DNA of 64,000 bases, taken from NCBI GenBank assembly GCA_950295325.1, contig OX485809.1, positions 32,920,001 through 32,984,000 on the forward strand, given 5' to 3'. Below the pieces are notes generated by a model. The model was not told where the DNA came from. It searched no databases and saw only the letters and a list, made by a program, of their open reading frames with translations. Below, piece by piece: positions 10,965-24,255 of this stretch (position 1 is the stretch's first letter; each line of letters starts with the position of its first letter). The stretch comes from Polytrichum commune. Its lineage: Eukaryota; Streptophyta; Polytrichopsida; Polytrichales; Polytrichaceae. A program made the translations under genes and the position numbers.

Positions 10965-11185
10965 ATACTCAACACAATTGGGATAACCTAGACATTCAGT
11001 CATAAATTCAACAAACATGCACTCCTACTAATGGTAACTAGATCAAGGGAATGCTGATTTTCAATCCGATTATTATTGATACTTCATCGTAGATTTGCTA
11101 ATGTCACACGCCTTCCATTGTGTGAATATAATCGGTAGAAGTTGGAGAACATAAAAAAACACAATGAACAACACCCACGTACCTT
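10965..11185 (+). repeat. Dispersed repeat family L, copy 1
   Basis: About 220 bp also found at 54,165-54,405 in the same orientation. Landmarks are ACACAATTGGG, TCAACAAACATGCACT, ATAGACTTG-like, GTAGAAGTTGGAGAACAT and CACRTACCTTA. No coding content. Confidence 0.6.
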
Positions 11186-11299
11186 AGAGGCACGTGGCTG
11201 GTTCACAAAGAAGGTGGGTTCAATGGCATTCCCAATCCCTTTATGAAGATGCCCATTTGGAGTGGGGCTTAGTTGAAGTATGTGTGCCGGTGTGGGGTA

Positions 11300-11445
11300 G
11301 TGTCCGGGGAGACTTTTGGGCATCTTCACTCAAAATCGTATTCTTTCCATGTCCAACCAACTAAAAGTTTTGATCTTTCGGGTTTGTTTTTTTTTAAACG
11401 ATTCAAGGTGTAATTTATAGATTCCTTCTAAATGATCGACGATTC
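11300..11445 (+). mobile_element. Solo left arm of foldback family A
   Basis: Starts GTGTCCGGGGAGACTTTTGG and continues with TGTCCAACCAACT, GATCTTTCGG, and ATAGATTCCTTCTAAATGAT, in the order seen in the left arm of the complete element at 41,316-42,020. No matching right arm was found downstream, so this is a truncated copy. Confidence 0.6.
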
Positions 11446-11625
11446 AAATGATGAGAATTAGCGTGAGTTCTATAAACTTATTGTGGCCCATAATAAACGG
11501 ATTATTTAGTGTAGCGGTCGGTTCTCCATGTTCGCCAGCGCGGGGCAAAGAGAAAGAGTCATGTAATCTCATCCAGGCAAGTGGAAGTGAACTTCACGCT
11601 CAACTTTTTACATGTAACAACTTAG

Positions 11626-11796
11626 CATGTCCACACTTACTGGTGCGGGTGACCAACGAACGGCTCCTACCAGCAAGGGTCACTTTTAACTCCAATTTGA
11701 CCAATGATATGCACTGGATGTAACCCATACTAGTAGGAAACCAGCTGAAAACCATTCATTGGTGGCCCGTGCCATGTAAGCGTGGGTGGGCTATTA
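11626..11796. mobile_element. Short TIR element, family B (compact copy)
   Basis: Left end CACACTTACTGGTGCGGG is mirrored at the right by GGTGGCCCGTGCCATGTAAG followed by CGTGGGTGGGCTATTAA. The total is about 170 bp and non-coding. The left half also matches the element at 47,357-47,940 (CTACCAGCAAGGGTCACTTT here, CTATCAGCAGGGGATCACTT there), so the two are one family with very different internal lengths. The target duplication could not be fixed by eye. Confidence 0.7.
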
Positions 11797-12054
11797 ATTT
11801 ATTTGCAAGAAGCTTGAGTCAGCGGCCGATACGGCTTGTCAGGCCTCCTCCCTTTTAGAATGTGACAATGTGGCCATCCAGGTCAACATGGCAAGGAGCC
11901 TCAATCGTCCACATAATACGTTAAAAGAAGACCCGCTTCTTTTGACTTCCTCCTTGCACACGAAAGCGGCTTCACATGTAAAGTGTGAAAACATTAAATA
12001 TTGCAAGGCACGATCCATGGGGGCTTGGGTGCTTTCCCATTTCATGGCCGGAGT

Positions 12055-12199
12055 GGAATGGTTCCTCATAATTAAGGTGAGGCCCATGTGGTGTCCAAAA
12101 TCCCATTCCTTCCGAGTCCCACCGGTTATATGTGGTGGTCTTCCGGGATTTTATTTCATGATTTTCGGTGTATTTTATAGATCCCTTTCAAATGATGGG
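12055..12199 (+). repeat. Partial arm resembling foldback family A
   Basis: Contains GTCCCACCGGTTATATGTGG, then TTTTCGGTGTATTTTATAGA, then TCCCTTTCAAATGATG. This is the order seen in family A left arms (GGTTACATGTTG, TTGAGGTATATTCCATAGAT, TCCTCTACAATGAT). It abuts the Harbinger-like element that starts at 12,203, which appears to have inserted into it. Confidence 0.45.
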
Positions 12200-12202
12200 T
12201 AA

Positions 12203-12708
12203 GGGCCACTTCACACACGAGCCAAGAGCCGTGACCATGAAATTGTGAGAGCCCAAAAGAAAAGTGTCCAATGGTCGTTGTCCCAACACATCTCCAACAT
12301 CATCTAGGGTGGTCGTGGACCCTTGAGTGTAGTGTGAAGTCATATGTGACCGGGCCCTTAACCAAATGCTATTTCAATGACTTTATATTCATGCGGGTCC
12401 TAACACGTGATAAAATAGAATGTATCAACGGTTGTGAGTGTTTGGAGTGTCGTGGTCTCCTACCGGTTTTGTGTTAGGCCTACCTCCAAGAGGTGGTTTT
12501 TGAAAATGGTCCAAGTGACCATGTAACATGATCCATTTGATGCCATATAAGAATCCATGTAGACTTTACATCCATCTTGCATTCACATACTCCGTTGGTC
12601 CCTCAAGCGTAGTGTGAAGCGAACGTGGACCGGCTCCGCCTTTTCCACCAATGAGAGTGCTTGAAGTGCTATGGTCACGGGCTCTCAATCTCGTGTATGA
12701 AATGGCCC
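12203..12708. mobile_element. Harbinger-like MITE, 506 bp, TAA target duplication
   Basis: Left terminus GGGCCACTTCACACACGAG and, in reverse complement, right terminus GGGCCATTTCATACACGAG form TIRs of about 40 bp that extend into an AGAGCCSGTGACCAT-like segment. The element is bracketed by TAA at 12,200-12,202 and 12,709-12,711. A 3-bp TWA target duplication and GGGCC termini are characteristic of PIF/Harbinger elements. No transposase is encoded, so it would need one in trans. A solo end of the same family is at 46,755-46,810. Confidence 0.75.
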
Positions 12709-13124
12709 TAATTTTTTCGAAGTTTTGAATTTCAGCTAGTTATTTCTTGAACTCAACCAATTCATCTATAACTACATTAAAAAGGATATTTAGTGTTTGA
12801 TTTTATTTAATGTTGTTACCACCCTACCTTGCTCAACACCAATTTTCAATTCCTTGACAATTAGTGTTAGACATAAATGTGTTGCTACCTTCCTGACTAC
12901 CACCTCCCTTATTATATATATTTTTTCATATCCTTACTAACACTAAATTCAAACATATTACCATAGTTGGTAGTTAGTGTTTGAGTTTACATTTACTGTT
13001 ACTTACTTTCATAGGGTTATTGACATTTAGTGTATGCATTTGTATATAGTGTATCACTCACTAAAAATATATTTTAGTGTAGTGGTCAGTTCTCCCCATT
13101 CATTGGGCTAATGTGGTCCTAACT

Positions 13125-13400
13125 TGGTATGTAGGTGTTAATTGGCTCATTTTTTATGTTCTGCAACTTTTATTGATTGGGTTCACATAGTGAAATTTGT
13201 GTGGCACCAAAAACACTATTATGAAGCATCAACAAAAATCGTACTTCCCATGAATTAATCATGGTTATCAAAAGTGCATGTCTGTTGGTTTTTATTTTAT
13301 TGAATATTTATGTCCTCCCAATCGTGTTCATTATTGAGGGTGGAATATTTAATAAAATATCTTTTGAACATGTGTCTGTATGGTATTTGGTCTTTGATCC
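13125..13400 (+). repeat. Dispersed repeat family M, copy 1
   Basis: About 275 bp related to 42,540-42,830 in the same orientation. Landmarks are ATTGATTGGGTTCACATAGTG, GTGTGGCACC, TATGAAGC, GGTTATCAAAAGTGCATG and GAACATGTGTCTGTATGG-type segments. The ORF from 13,261 crosses it and matches nothing known. Confidence 0.45.
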
Positions 13401-13699
13401 TCACCAAACCACACACCAATCATTTATAGGGGTCCAATTAAAAAAGTTAAATCATATGCCATCCACATACCTTACTTATCAACACTTTCGACTTAGTTTC
13501 ATTATTCGACTGAATCAATGCTTATCCCATCCGATTAGCATTTGCAAATCACGAAGATTGTCATTTCAAGTTTCATATAGAAATTATAAAAAATCACTAG
13601 TGTATTCTTATATCATTCGAATGTAGGTGTCAAATGTATAACAATGACCGGATAAGGTTCACATACCTTATCGTGTTCTTACACCATGCTAGGGGTGCA

Positions 13700-16395
13700 A
13701 TTTTGACATTACTAAGCATCTACTTGATGTTCTCTTCACAAGGAAAGAGGATGTGATAAAAGTATTTAAAAAAACATAAAAAAACATATTAGATATAGTT
13801 GTTTGTCGGAAAGTTCACAGTACATACCTAATTGCTCCCCATAAATGAGGTACCCTACAGTTAAAAGGATAATTGTGGCCATCTGATACATGGTCCCATG
13901 AAATGCATCCAATGTGATGTGTAATGTTATGGACTTTGAGCCACATAACATTATTAAGCTACATGGTTGTGGCCCATTATGTATTTAGCATATGACATGG
14001 GCTTCCACTACCTTACGTCCATGGGAAGAAACTTAGAAAATAGGAAAAATTTGACACCAGTACGAACAATGAATAGTGATGGTATGAATATTGTGAATAG
14101 TGTCGTTAATTTCAATAATAATGTTGCTATGAATAGTATATTTAGTGAATAATACCGGGATGAATAGGGATTAATGTGAATAATACCATAAATATAATCC
14201 CACTCAAATTTCCAAAGGTTAGCATGAATGTATGCATAGTGGGAGAATATTCTTACTTTGTTTGAAGACCCCACATAATACAATTGACATATTCCATAGT
14301 CACGGAACCGATCCACACGACTAAATAATATTATACAAGATGTGTTTTTTCTTTGAATTGTTTGGAATGGAGTTCATATTATATGAAACCCTTTTTTGGT
14401 CAAGTGAATATGTCCATGCACTTTTAATGCCACGATAAGTTCCAACACAACTAAAACATCTCAAAACCAAAGTATGCGAATCGCATCATTCATGACCCGA
14501 GTGTCCATGAGGCCATAGCACCTTGTCAATTTCAACACTTTTTATGCCAATTTGGAAGTTTTTTGAAAGCTTATGTGCCACATCCACGTCTCAATCTTTT
14601 CCAAATTAAGTCAATGATTTTGTGAAACGTGAACTTAACTCTCACTTCAAGAATGAATTGATCAAATGCTTTCGAAGTTGCCGTAGTACTACGTAGGTAT
14701 GGTACTCTTGAGTCCAACTTTGTCTGCAACATGGGAAGTTTCAAAGACCATTTCGCAACTAAAGCACCAGAGTGAGCTTGAATCATGGCATCTGTTGTGT
14801 ATTTTATTGCGATAAGAGTATTTAACCCTTAAAGGATCCATCGAACCAAAGTGGATTCCGTATGTTTTCGGAATTATCTTTAGAGGTGTTCCAAAACAAT
14901 AGTGTAACATTGTGCTAGGTAGCGGACTCTTTTTTGTTAACTTACTAAGAATAGTCAATGTTTTTGTCATTGGGCACTCTTCAAATTGATTGCCTTAGCA
15001 ATGATTAAATGAATGTGTCACTACTGAAATTGTTTGTCTTAGTGGAGTGAAAATCTTCCAATTCTTGAAGGAAAGGTTGTTCACAAGGAAAGGAAATCTT
15101 CACAATCCACATTCACTTGCAAAGTTCACTTGTAGAGTGACTTACATGACACTTCCAATGGAACTTTTGTTGATCAATGCCTCCCTTTACTCTTGGAGGT
15201 GGTATGCATGAAGAGTTTAATGTGAGAGTATGATAATGTGAGTGGGTTGCACCAAAGCTGGATCACTTTTAGAATACTGCCAAAATTACACACAAGTAAA
15301 TGTTTAAATGTAAGACACGCATATAAGTTACAATCATGAATTATTGTAGTATTGTAGCTTGTTCAAAAAGGATTTGGTTAGACTTATATTATTTTGCAAA
15401 GTTCCACAAAACACACAATATAACAATACTCAACATTTCTCAAGTGGTTCATTTATGGTCTAGTAATATCCGTAAGAAGATGCCAACATCCCATGTACTA
15501 AATTTGGGAATTTGGGAGTGAATTTCTGCCAATTTGAAGTTGAGTAGGAAAAATAATGTGAAAGAGGCTTAGTTTCAACTATAATCAAGTTGACATGTGC
15601 AAATTAAGGTCATGGTCTAACAATTTGAAACGGAGAAGATACGAGGAGACTATGATCTGATTGGAGAGGGCGTAGCCTTAGGAGTTGGCACACGCTCTTT
15701 TGTGAGTATATAGTCCACGTCGTGTTTTAGAGAAAAGAGACAAACTTTGTTTTTACCTCGAACCCATGCTGGTTTGTGTGGTCAATCATCTTGGAAGTTG
15801 AATTGACAAAGGAACAAGGATTGATCCTTGTGAATTAGACTTACTCCGACTTAAGAATGTTGGTAGAGTACTTAAGTTTTGGGTTGAGGAGTGATTCCTC
15901 ATACCATTATCTATGTATTAAATTGAACTTTATTGGCTCGTATTACCTTTGATTGAATCATGTTATGTTTGTGAATCAAAACATACAAACAAAGGCAATA
16001 GTCTTTGAACTCTTCTTTGAATTCATATAATCTTAGTCTCAAGAGAGTGAGATAACGTATGCATGTAACTATATATTGAACGAATGTACTTGAGAAATAT
16101 ACCATGTCAAGATCACCACCGTATGAGAATTGATTAAACGAGAAATAGCCAGAGGGATTGCACTCATTGGTGAATGATTCACCATGATAACGAGTAATAG
16201 CACTTCCTCATGTAACCGTGTCCAACCAATACCTTCAATGATGGAATGTATAAGCATTTGGAGAATGGATTACCCGTGCAATCGATTATGGCATTGAATG
16301 TGAGGGTTTAAGACAATGGTGATTGGTTGTTATGGTTTCGGTTAAATTAGCCAAAAATCCATTGCCTCAAGTTTAGAGGAATATAAAATTCCTTT
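13700..16395. other. Gene-free AT-rich stretch
   Basis: I see no gene, RNA gene or strong repeat. Around 14,070-14,180 the motif TGAATAGT/TGAATAAT recurs irregularly. Small ORFs on both strands show no domain. Confidence 0.4.
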
Positions 16396-16399
16396 CACT

Positions 16400-17190
16400 A
16401 CACCATTCATGGTATTTAGTGTCACATGTGAAATAGCATCACTTACCCTATTTTGAAGCATATGTTAGGTTACATTGATGATTACCAACTTCACCATAAG
16501 TGTTGTCTCACAAAATTAGCGTTCGAGTGCGCAAACTGATATCTTGGCATGAGTAAGTTCAATAATGTTATAAGGTGGATGTCTAACATGTTCCACAATG
16601 GGCTACAAGTTGACTAGAGTGTACACAAAGAGTGTCTATTTTGAAGCGTATGCTAGGTTACATTGATGATTACCAACTTCACCGTAAGTGTTGTCTCACG
16701 ACACTTGGCGTTTGAGTGTGCTCACTGATATCTTGGCATGAGTAAGTTCAATAGTGTTATGAGGTGGATGTCTAATATGTTCCACGATGGTCTACAAGTT
16801 GACTAGAGTGTACACAAAGCACACTTGCCTTTAGTATGCTCAAGAGTATTTTCCTCTTGCATGCTAAGATGTGAACGCATGACCCTTGCCATTAGTAAGC
16901 TCATGGATATCTTCCTCTTGCATATTAAATTATAAACACATGACACTTGCCATTAGTAAGCTTAGACATATCTTCCCCTTGCATACTAAAACGCAAGACT
17001 ATCATCTAACACATCCCATTGTGCTACTCTAAATGTCATAACGAAGATATTTTCAGTTAAAGAAGTTACTTATGTTGACAAATGGAATCATATCGGCTAT
17101 TAGCAGGCATGACAATTTGAGACCTCTAGGCACCTAGTTTAGGCCCCTCTCAAATAGTGTACGTGACATTAAATACCATAAATGGTATAG
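16400..17190 (+). mobile_element. TIR element family C with internal duplication
   Basis: Left end ACACCATTCATGGTATTTAG and right end (reverse complement) ATACCATTTATGGTATTTAA form inverted termini reading on into GTGTCAC. A second copy lies at 26,470-26,952, and partial ends at 46,265-46,400 and 50,935-51,110. This copy is longer because a segment of about 200 bp (about 16,440-16,640, starting TATTTTGAAGC) is repeated in tandem at about 16,640-16,820. No coding capacity. Further short direct repeats with ACACTTGCCWTTAGTAAG lie at 16,830-16,970. Confidence 0.7.
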
Positions 17191-18549
17191 TTTTGTATAA
17201 TGATGTTCATGTGAATTTGTGCTAGAGTAAACTAATTTGATTGACTAATATGAGTGGATGGGAAGGACAATAGCATTCAATTTGGATCAAAGATTTTAAG
17301 CTCACTCACCTATGAGAATGATGAAGACCAAGTCATTCAATAGTTAGGTTAATGGAAGAAAAGGGGAGTTAAATGAGGACCGTAGTCTTTAAGCAACTAG
17401 AAAACAATGCTCCATCTAGAGATTATTATAACGTGAGGAAGAAGTGTCATTGTAGTATATAACGGGTCCTTTGAAGTGCATAAATAGAAGACCTCGAGGG
17501 CAATAAAATCCTATAATTTGAAGAAACTATAGATCTTTCGAAGTATACATACCTAAATTGTTTTATGTGAGATTTGGCATGACTAGGGCCGAAAGGAAAA
17601 CCATGGAAGACTATTTATTGAAATTTGGATGTGGCAGCTTGAGAAGACCATGGTTTGAAGGGGAAGCAAAGTTTTGGATTCTAAAAAGGGCAAAGTGTTT
17701 AAGGGTTGATGCACGAACCTTTGAGTTATATAGATTTATTTGTGTTTGTTTATTGGTACCCTTGGGCTCAACAAATTCTTTTATTTCATACAAGGAAGTA
17801 AGTGTTGAAGTCAATACTTTATACATTCGGAAATGAATTGAACACTCAAAGGGTTTGCATTATTGAATAAAGAGGAATAGTTAATAGATTGTGCTTAAAT
17901 TTATGAGGGATATATTAGATAATCTAATTAAAATTTTCTAACCTTGGTGGTGTATGGGATTGTAGAGATGATTGGCAATGGATGTAAATGTGATGGCTAC
18001 AACTCAACAAAAGACTATAGTTTGATATTAAATTCACAATAAAAGGATTAATGAAGGACCCTTGTTAACCCCAAGTGGGAATTGTACATACATTTCAAGT
18101 TACATTAAAATTTATTAATTAACATGAGACATTGGACTAAGTGATAATGACATTCTACTTGTGGATGAACGTACTTGGAGAGAACACAACACAAAAGAAT
18201 ACAACATTGGACACTCAAATGCCACAATGTAATTCATAAGTGTTTTGGCAAAACTCTAAAACTATAGTTTTATAACATTGGAGTAATGTTCTATGGACCT
18301 ACACATTTTGCTCACACAAGGAGGATGTAATGATGTCTAATAATAGAATGACATGTGGGAACTAGCGTTGGTACAATACATATAACAACTCATGCTTGGA
18401 ACTTCCTAAACACAACAATTCTAACTAATATTGCCTTTAGTTTTGTGCTTAACCCTAATCACACACCCCCCCCCATCCTATTTCCCTTGCAGTTTAACAT
18501 AAATTTGAAATAACTATTGGCGGGAGTTTGATTGTAGCATGTTTGCGAA

Positions 18550-18553
<4 letters not shown>

Positions 18554-18603
<50 letters not shown>

Positions 18604-18612
18604 CCCCCCCCC
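18554..18612. repeat. (TC)23 microsatellite plus poly-C
   Basis: An uninterrupted TC run at 18,554-18,599 is followed by CCTC and a C run. ORFs reading SLSLSL or RERERE across it are artefacts. Confidence 0.95.
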
Positions 18613-21600
18613 GGCGCTACATGATACATTGGCCTTGTCACTTATGTATCATACAACATGGCCATTGTCCATCCATCATGGACCCCCATTCCATAGTGCA
18701 TTGCCTTGCAAAATATTGGTACAACGTTGTGGTTTGATACACTAGCCTTAACCCGCCTCAAGTGAATTGGGCCCCAATAACCCATGTTGACCGGCTAAGT
18801 CAGTCACTCCTAGCATATGCAATGTCCAATGCATGACATGCCTACTGATAGCTTAAGCGTTAAAGACAAACATGGTAAACTATGCATGGGCATGGCATGT
18901 TCTCAAGATGCAAAGGACATGCTTGGTAGGCTTAATAATGTTATGAACCTTTGCTTTAAAGCATTAATGTCAAAATGTACATTGAAATTTATATATTAGC
19001 CAAATTCTTTCATAGAGGTAAATAAATATTCAATAACTCATGGTCAAGTCATCAAAGTGATGGGGAATCTTTTAAAATGGTGGCCTAATATGAATCAAGA
19101 CACACACTTGTAATTCCAAACATAATTGATGGATATGCATATATTTTAAGCCATGTATGCAAGATCACCTTGAGATGCATTTGAAAACCATGGTCCAATT
19201 GACAATGGATGTGAAGAGTCATGCATATTGAACTCATGGCATTAGATTGCAAGATATGGCCTTCTCGTCTAAGCAAAACAAATAATATTGTTACAATCAC
19301 ATGCATTTAGAATGTTGTTTTTGGACATGTCTCAAGAAACCTTCGATGGAGATCAATGCTTCACAAGAGGGAATGCATTTAATTTGTTGCTTCATCACAC
19401 CATTCAATGTTTGTTTTGGACCTTCAAGCTCCTTTGCCATTATTCTTCATAGTACTTCCATTACAATGAAGGGATTCATTTAGGAAGTCCATGCTCAATT
19501 TCGACTTGAAGTTCATTTTAATTCAAGGTATGGCCTTCATGTAACTTCGTATATGGCTTTGTTTCCAATATTTTTGAGGGTGGAACTATATCCAAGACAA
19601 GTTGTCGGAAGTTGCATTGCCGTTGAATAATAAATAGATGTTTATTGGTACGTTTAATTACGTTAATGCTTGCTAACATCCATGGTTGTTCTTTGCATTG
19701 GTCAAGTAAACTCATCCAGTTGGAAAGGTCAAACAACTTAAATTTAAATTCAACCTTTAAAATCACAACATTATTGGAACATGCACCACAAGTGTCATGG
19801 GCATGGTTTAAAACTAAGAATTATGCAAGCATTATTCCTTTGTTTGTCCTCCCCTGCCAACATTCAATGTTGAAGTTAGGAGAGTCAATGAGAATTAGGA
19901 CCATAGTTATTTGTCATTGTATTGAGTGAGTAAAAACATGTAATCATAGTATGCTAACGCCACGGTGTTTTAATATTGAGCGAGGTTGTCAAGCTAGGTT
20001 TATTGGCCAAAATTAGGTGGTCATATTCAATATGTGATGGTAGCTAACATGAATCACTTGTCATCACGAAACCCATACCTAAAGCCTCATAGCATGAGGA
20101 TCACCAGTGGTCACCAATGTGACATGGTGGGGCCTATGTTGTTTTGTATTTGAATACTCTCAATACTTGTTTGCTAAGAAAAAGTTTTTTATGCTCTAAG
20201 TAATGTTTGACAGCAAGAAATACCTCAAATATCTTAATTTACTAGAACCCACTTGAAATGAATCAACCACAAATATGAAACGAGATGTATTTTTGCTAAC
20301 TTAGAGTGCTTACATATACAATTGATACATTTACATGGCTAGTGGAAAAGCTCGTGACTTTATGAAGTCAATGTACATGTCCATTACTTAACATTGACGT
20401 TGTAATAGTATCGGGACATGCCCACTTCTATATCAATTGACTTTACGACCAAATAAGGATTGACTTGGATCAATTCAATACTTTGTAATAATGAAAGGAA
20501 AGGGAAAAAAAAACAAAAGTTCTAAAACCGACACAAGGGTTAATTGAAAGTAAATATTATATCATGAATGTACTTCAATGACACAACCTCTTTTGGACCA
20601 ATTTGTGAGGTTCGCATCCAAAGGAGGGTGATTTAGAAAAATTTAAAGGCTTTGGGCCTTTATGAACACGTCCACACCCAAGGAGCCAAAATAGTATTTT
20701 GGACCAAGATGCTCCCGTTCGCTCCATGGAAAACTTTATTTCTCATGCATCTTTTTCAACAAACTTTTGGTTGCACGTTGAAGATCCCACTCACTCCCTA
20801 TCTTGACCTTTCCAAGTCACTACATGTGTAAAGGCCCGTTCCCACCTCTACTTAGATCCAACATTTTATTTGGGAGTGAATCGGTCATAGTTTCAAGTTG
20901 TTGTTCACACCAACACACCTAATGGTTGATTCATATCGAGTCCCAAGTTTCAAGCCAAGTCCCACTCATGCTAGCAAGTCTCAACACGGAGGCAAAGTCC
21001 CAACTTCTGAGCCTTAGGACACCATTAAAATATGGTTTTATGTTCATTAAAGTCGGATATTGATTATTTTATGTTAAATATGACACGACTTGTGTTGAGA
21101 GTTGGATCTAGCTTTTTGCTCCACCCAGCTCTCAACACAAGTCCCAAACTTCACCTCCAAAAAGTGTTCCCATATAGGCATCCATGCCATACATGAGATT
21201 CAGGGCTTGAGACCTATGTGAACTGATAAGTGCTAACCTCAATGCTCTCAATGCTTGAGATTGCATGGGGTGACCTCAAGTGTCTTGCGGGTGAGGTGGC
21301 AAGGTTGAAGATTGAAATGTAGCAATAGTAGAACATGATGTTGAATACAATACACCGATTCTTTTGTAGGGTCACTAGGATAACACCGTTTGGAGCACGT
21401 GATTGGTTGGCCACCCTCAAGTCAAAGTTTTACCGAATGTTGCCCCTTATGCTTCATTAACTAATAGTGGTGTTGCTACCTATGGGAGAAGGTACACTAA
21501 GGGTCGCTTTAGACGACAGTGAAGAAGTGCACATGCCAAAAATTTAAGGAAATGTAGCAATATGATTGGTTACAAAATGGGTTCCTCATCGGCTGGGGTT

Positions 21601-22444
21601 TACACCAAGATTGAGGCATTTATAACCGATGAAATAAGAGAGATTGCATTTGTTTAGGAGGAGTAAAAGTCGGAAATCAATTTTTTTGCGAAGATAAACA
21701 CATTCTAAGGAGAATGCAACTTTTTACTTTTTCTTTCACGAATATGGAAACTGCTACACATTTTGAAATGGTGAAGTTTAGAGGAACACATAGTCAATCT
21801 ATAGGTTAACCCATGACTGCTCATATGAGTGCTACTTCTTGGCTACAACAATTGTCAAAACTCTTATGAGGGTAATCAATCACAAGCCACCGCCACATGT
21901 ACCCTAACTTTGTTTGCCTAAAGAATATAGATCTCATCCATGTCGGCATTACATGTTCCGATGAGTTGTTAAATGGACCCGGTTGACTATGGATGCCTCG
22001 ATTTACAACCAAGACTTCACCAGTGAAGAACTTTCAAGCATAGTTGTAAAAATGACATGGTTGCCAACATGGACACACTTTTTTCTAGGGCAGTTCTTTA
22101 GAGCTCAAGTTTCTTGGGCAACCTCAAACCCTTAGACGAGAAACTTGACCTCCTAAGAAGTCCAACTCAAAGCATTTCTTTGTTCTTGTTTTTTTCCATC
22201 TTGTCCACCATACCAATTGTTGCCTCAAATAACGTTGTCTTGAGCTACATTCTTGACCGACCGGTGCATTTCTTCACCAGAGTCTAAACCAACAAAGTGT
22301 GGATTTTGATATACTTTACTATAAACCAAAGGTGATATGTGTGTCTGTATAGACACAACCAACATGTGTAAAGATGAACTAGAGCATGCAAGAGGAGCAA
22401 CGAGCTTGCCAAAGGAGGAAAATGTGAAGGTCTCGGGAGAGAGT

Positions 22445-22468
22445 GAGAGAGAGAGAGAGAGAGAGAGA
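22445..22468. repeat. (GA)12 microsatellite
   Basis: Uninterrupted GA dinucleotide run; antisense ORFs reading SLSLS are artefacts. Confidence 0.95.
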
Positions 22469-23270
22469 TCCTTTCTATTGGGGAGACCATGGGAATGCAA
22501 CTAGCCACAAGAATGCCCATGAGACCACGAGATGATGTTAAACATCGGGAATGCTTGTGAGACCATGGGAACGCAACTAGACATCATGAAGGCCCGTGAG
22601 ACCATGACAACGCAACACAAGGCTCATGATCTCAAGAGGCATGTAAATAAGGATTGAGAATAGGTGGATAGGAATAACATTTTGAGTAATTTTGATTCGG
22701 GAGTTTAGAATTAAGCTTTTAGATTTAGGCTCTAGTTAAATACAATGTTATTTGTAGCCACAATAAATATTTCTAAAAATATGGAAAATACCTAGATGTC
22801 AACACTATATAAGAAGGCCAAGCTAAGGGCCCTACAACACTTCATTTGGCCCCAAAATTTTTACATGAGTGTCAATTGCTACCTTGAGAATGCTACCTTA
22901 TTACCTTGGAAATATTACCTTGTTACCTTGGAAATTGGCATCCGCATTGCATTAACATTTAATTGGCATTTGTGATATACTAACTTAGAATTGGCACTCA
23001 TGGTGCACCAACTTTATTTAGCACCCGGGGTGTATAAAGTTGGTAGTGACAAAGGATTTGAATGCACATGCTCATCATTAAGAATCAAGGAGGAAGAGGT
23101 CACATTCAAATTCACCAAATACTCGAGGTCGTTGAATTAGAAAATTTACACGAGAATTCGGCTCAAGTTGTGGTCAAACAAAAAATATAAAATAATTAGG
23201 AAGTTAAAAAAAAAAAGGAATACTTCATAAAATTGAAGGTAAAAGGACTAAGACAATACACCTACTACAA

Positions 23271-23759
23271 AACATGTCTCGAGGAGATTTTGACGTCTTA
23301 GGCCTCGTCAACAAAACATACTTGGAGAATGACATAGCAAATCTTATCGGAGTAAGCGGAAGCCATCATTGGAAAAGAGAATTTGAGGGTTGGAGGTGAT
23401 TCGTGCAAGGTTGTCAAGTATGCCAAATCAATCATCACCTCATCCACAAGTTCTACACTAAGATTTCACATCATGAAAGTTCTCAATCAATCAAATTTAG
23501 TCAAGTGTTAGTAAATAAAAATATAGACCCACAATTATACTTGGTAACTTGTGAAGAAAATTTAAAGGAACTTTTGGATAAATTAATTGGAAAGGAAATA
23601 GGAGGATCTTTTCCATACAAGTTGCAAAGAGAGGAGAAATCACTTAACCTTAATATTACACTTGGAAATAATATTGGAAGGCATAATCCTAGTTCTATCC
23701 TAAAGACACCTAACCTTGACATTAGGGTCTTAAAAGAACATGAGTTTGCAAAATCTTGA
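23271..23759 (+). pseudogene. Unidentified decayed reading frame
   Basis: A plus-strand frame starts with ATG at 23,271 (MSRGDFDVLG) and runs 163 codons to 23,759, broken once by TGA just before the segment reading FVQGCQVCQINHHLI. After the stop it stays open for about 119 codons with ordinary amino-acid composition (for example NLKELLDKLIGKEIGGSF). I do not recognise the protein: no zinc knuckle, protease or polymerase motif is present. It could be a degenerate gene or transposon gag-like segment, or chance. Base composition does not differ from its surroundings. Confidence 0.3.
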
Positions 23760-24255
23760 GCACCGAATCCTAGGGCATATTTCAAAGTCTCGTAGATTAA
23801 TTTAACTAAGAGAGAAACTTACATCTTGCAATTCATTCAAGATATCAAGGAGGTTCCAAAAACTAATTTGATTAACCAGGGATGAATAATTAGTGTAGAA
23901 TATTGAGTGTTCTTATTAGAGGATAGTTGAACAATTGAAATTATACCTAGAAGATGATACTTTTCCTCACCCTTAGAACCAAAGGGAAATTAGGTTATGA
24001 TACTAGCATACTAATTTCCACCTTCACATCACTTAGGCCCTTAGGATTGTTTCAAGGTTTAATTCATATAAGAATGATGTTCATATAATTGGTCAATAAT
24101 AAGTTACACCGTTTAAGGATGAGAGTTGAAGGTGACCACAACAATCCACAATAAGCTGATAGGAAGTTGTTGCAATTGAACAATGATTCATACAATGGAT
24201 CATGTATTTTAAATGCATAAATAATCTTAGCAGATGTAGGGTCCATTAGGAGAGG

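Larger units (their letters stand above)
17195..23265. other. Gene-free stretch with two microsatellites
   Basis: No supportable gene in about 6 kb. The ORF at 17,558-17,836 and others of 60-95 codons match no family and overlap antisense ORFs of equal length. The only clear features are a (TC)23 tract at 18,554-18,599 and a (GA)12 tract at 22,445-22,468. Confidence 0.4.

Noticed and set aside
13261-13626. 121-codon plus-strand ORF starting in a hydrophobic segment
   Set aside because: It spans dispersed repeat family M, whose other copy is not open; no family match.
16440-16970. Short regularly repeated stretches considered as a CRISPR-like array
   Set aside because: Units are long, diverged and within a TIR element of a eukaryotic genome; no uniform repeats and spacers.
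18459-18745. Three overlapping ORFs with SLSLSL or RERERE stretches
   Set aside because: They are readings of the TC/GA microsatellite in several frames.
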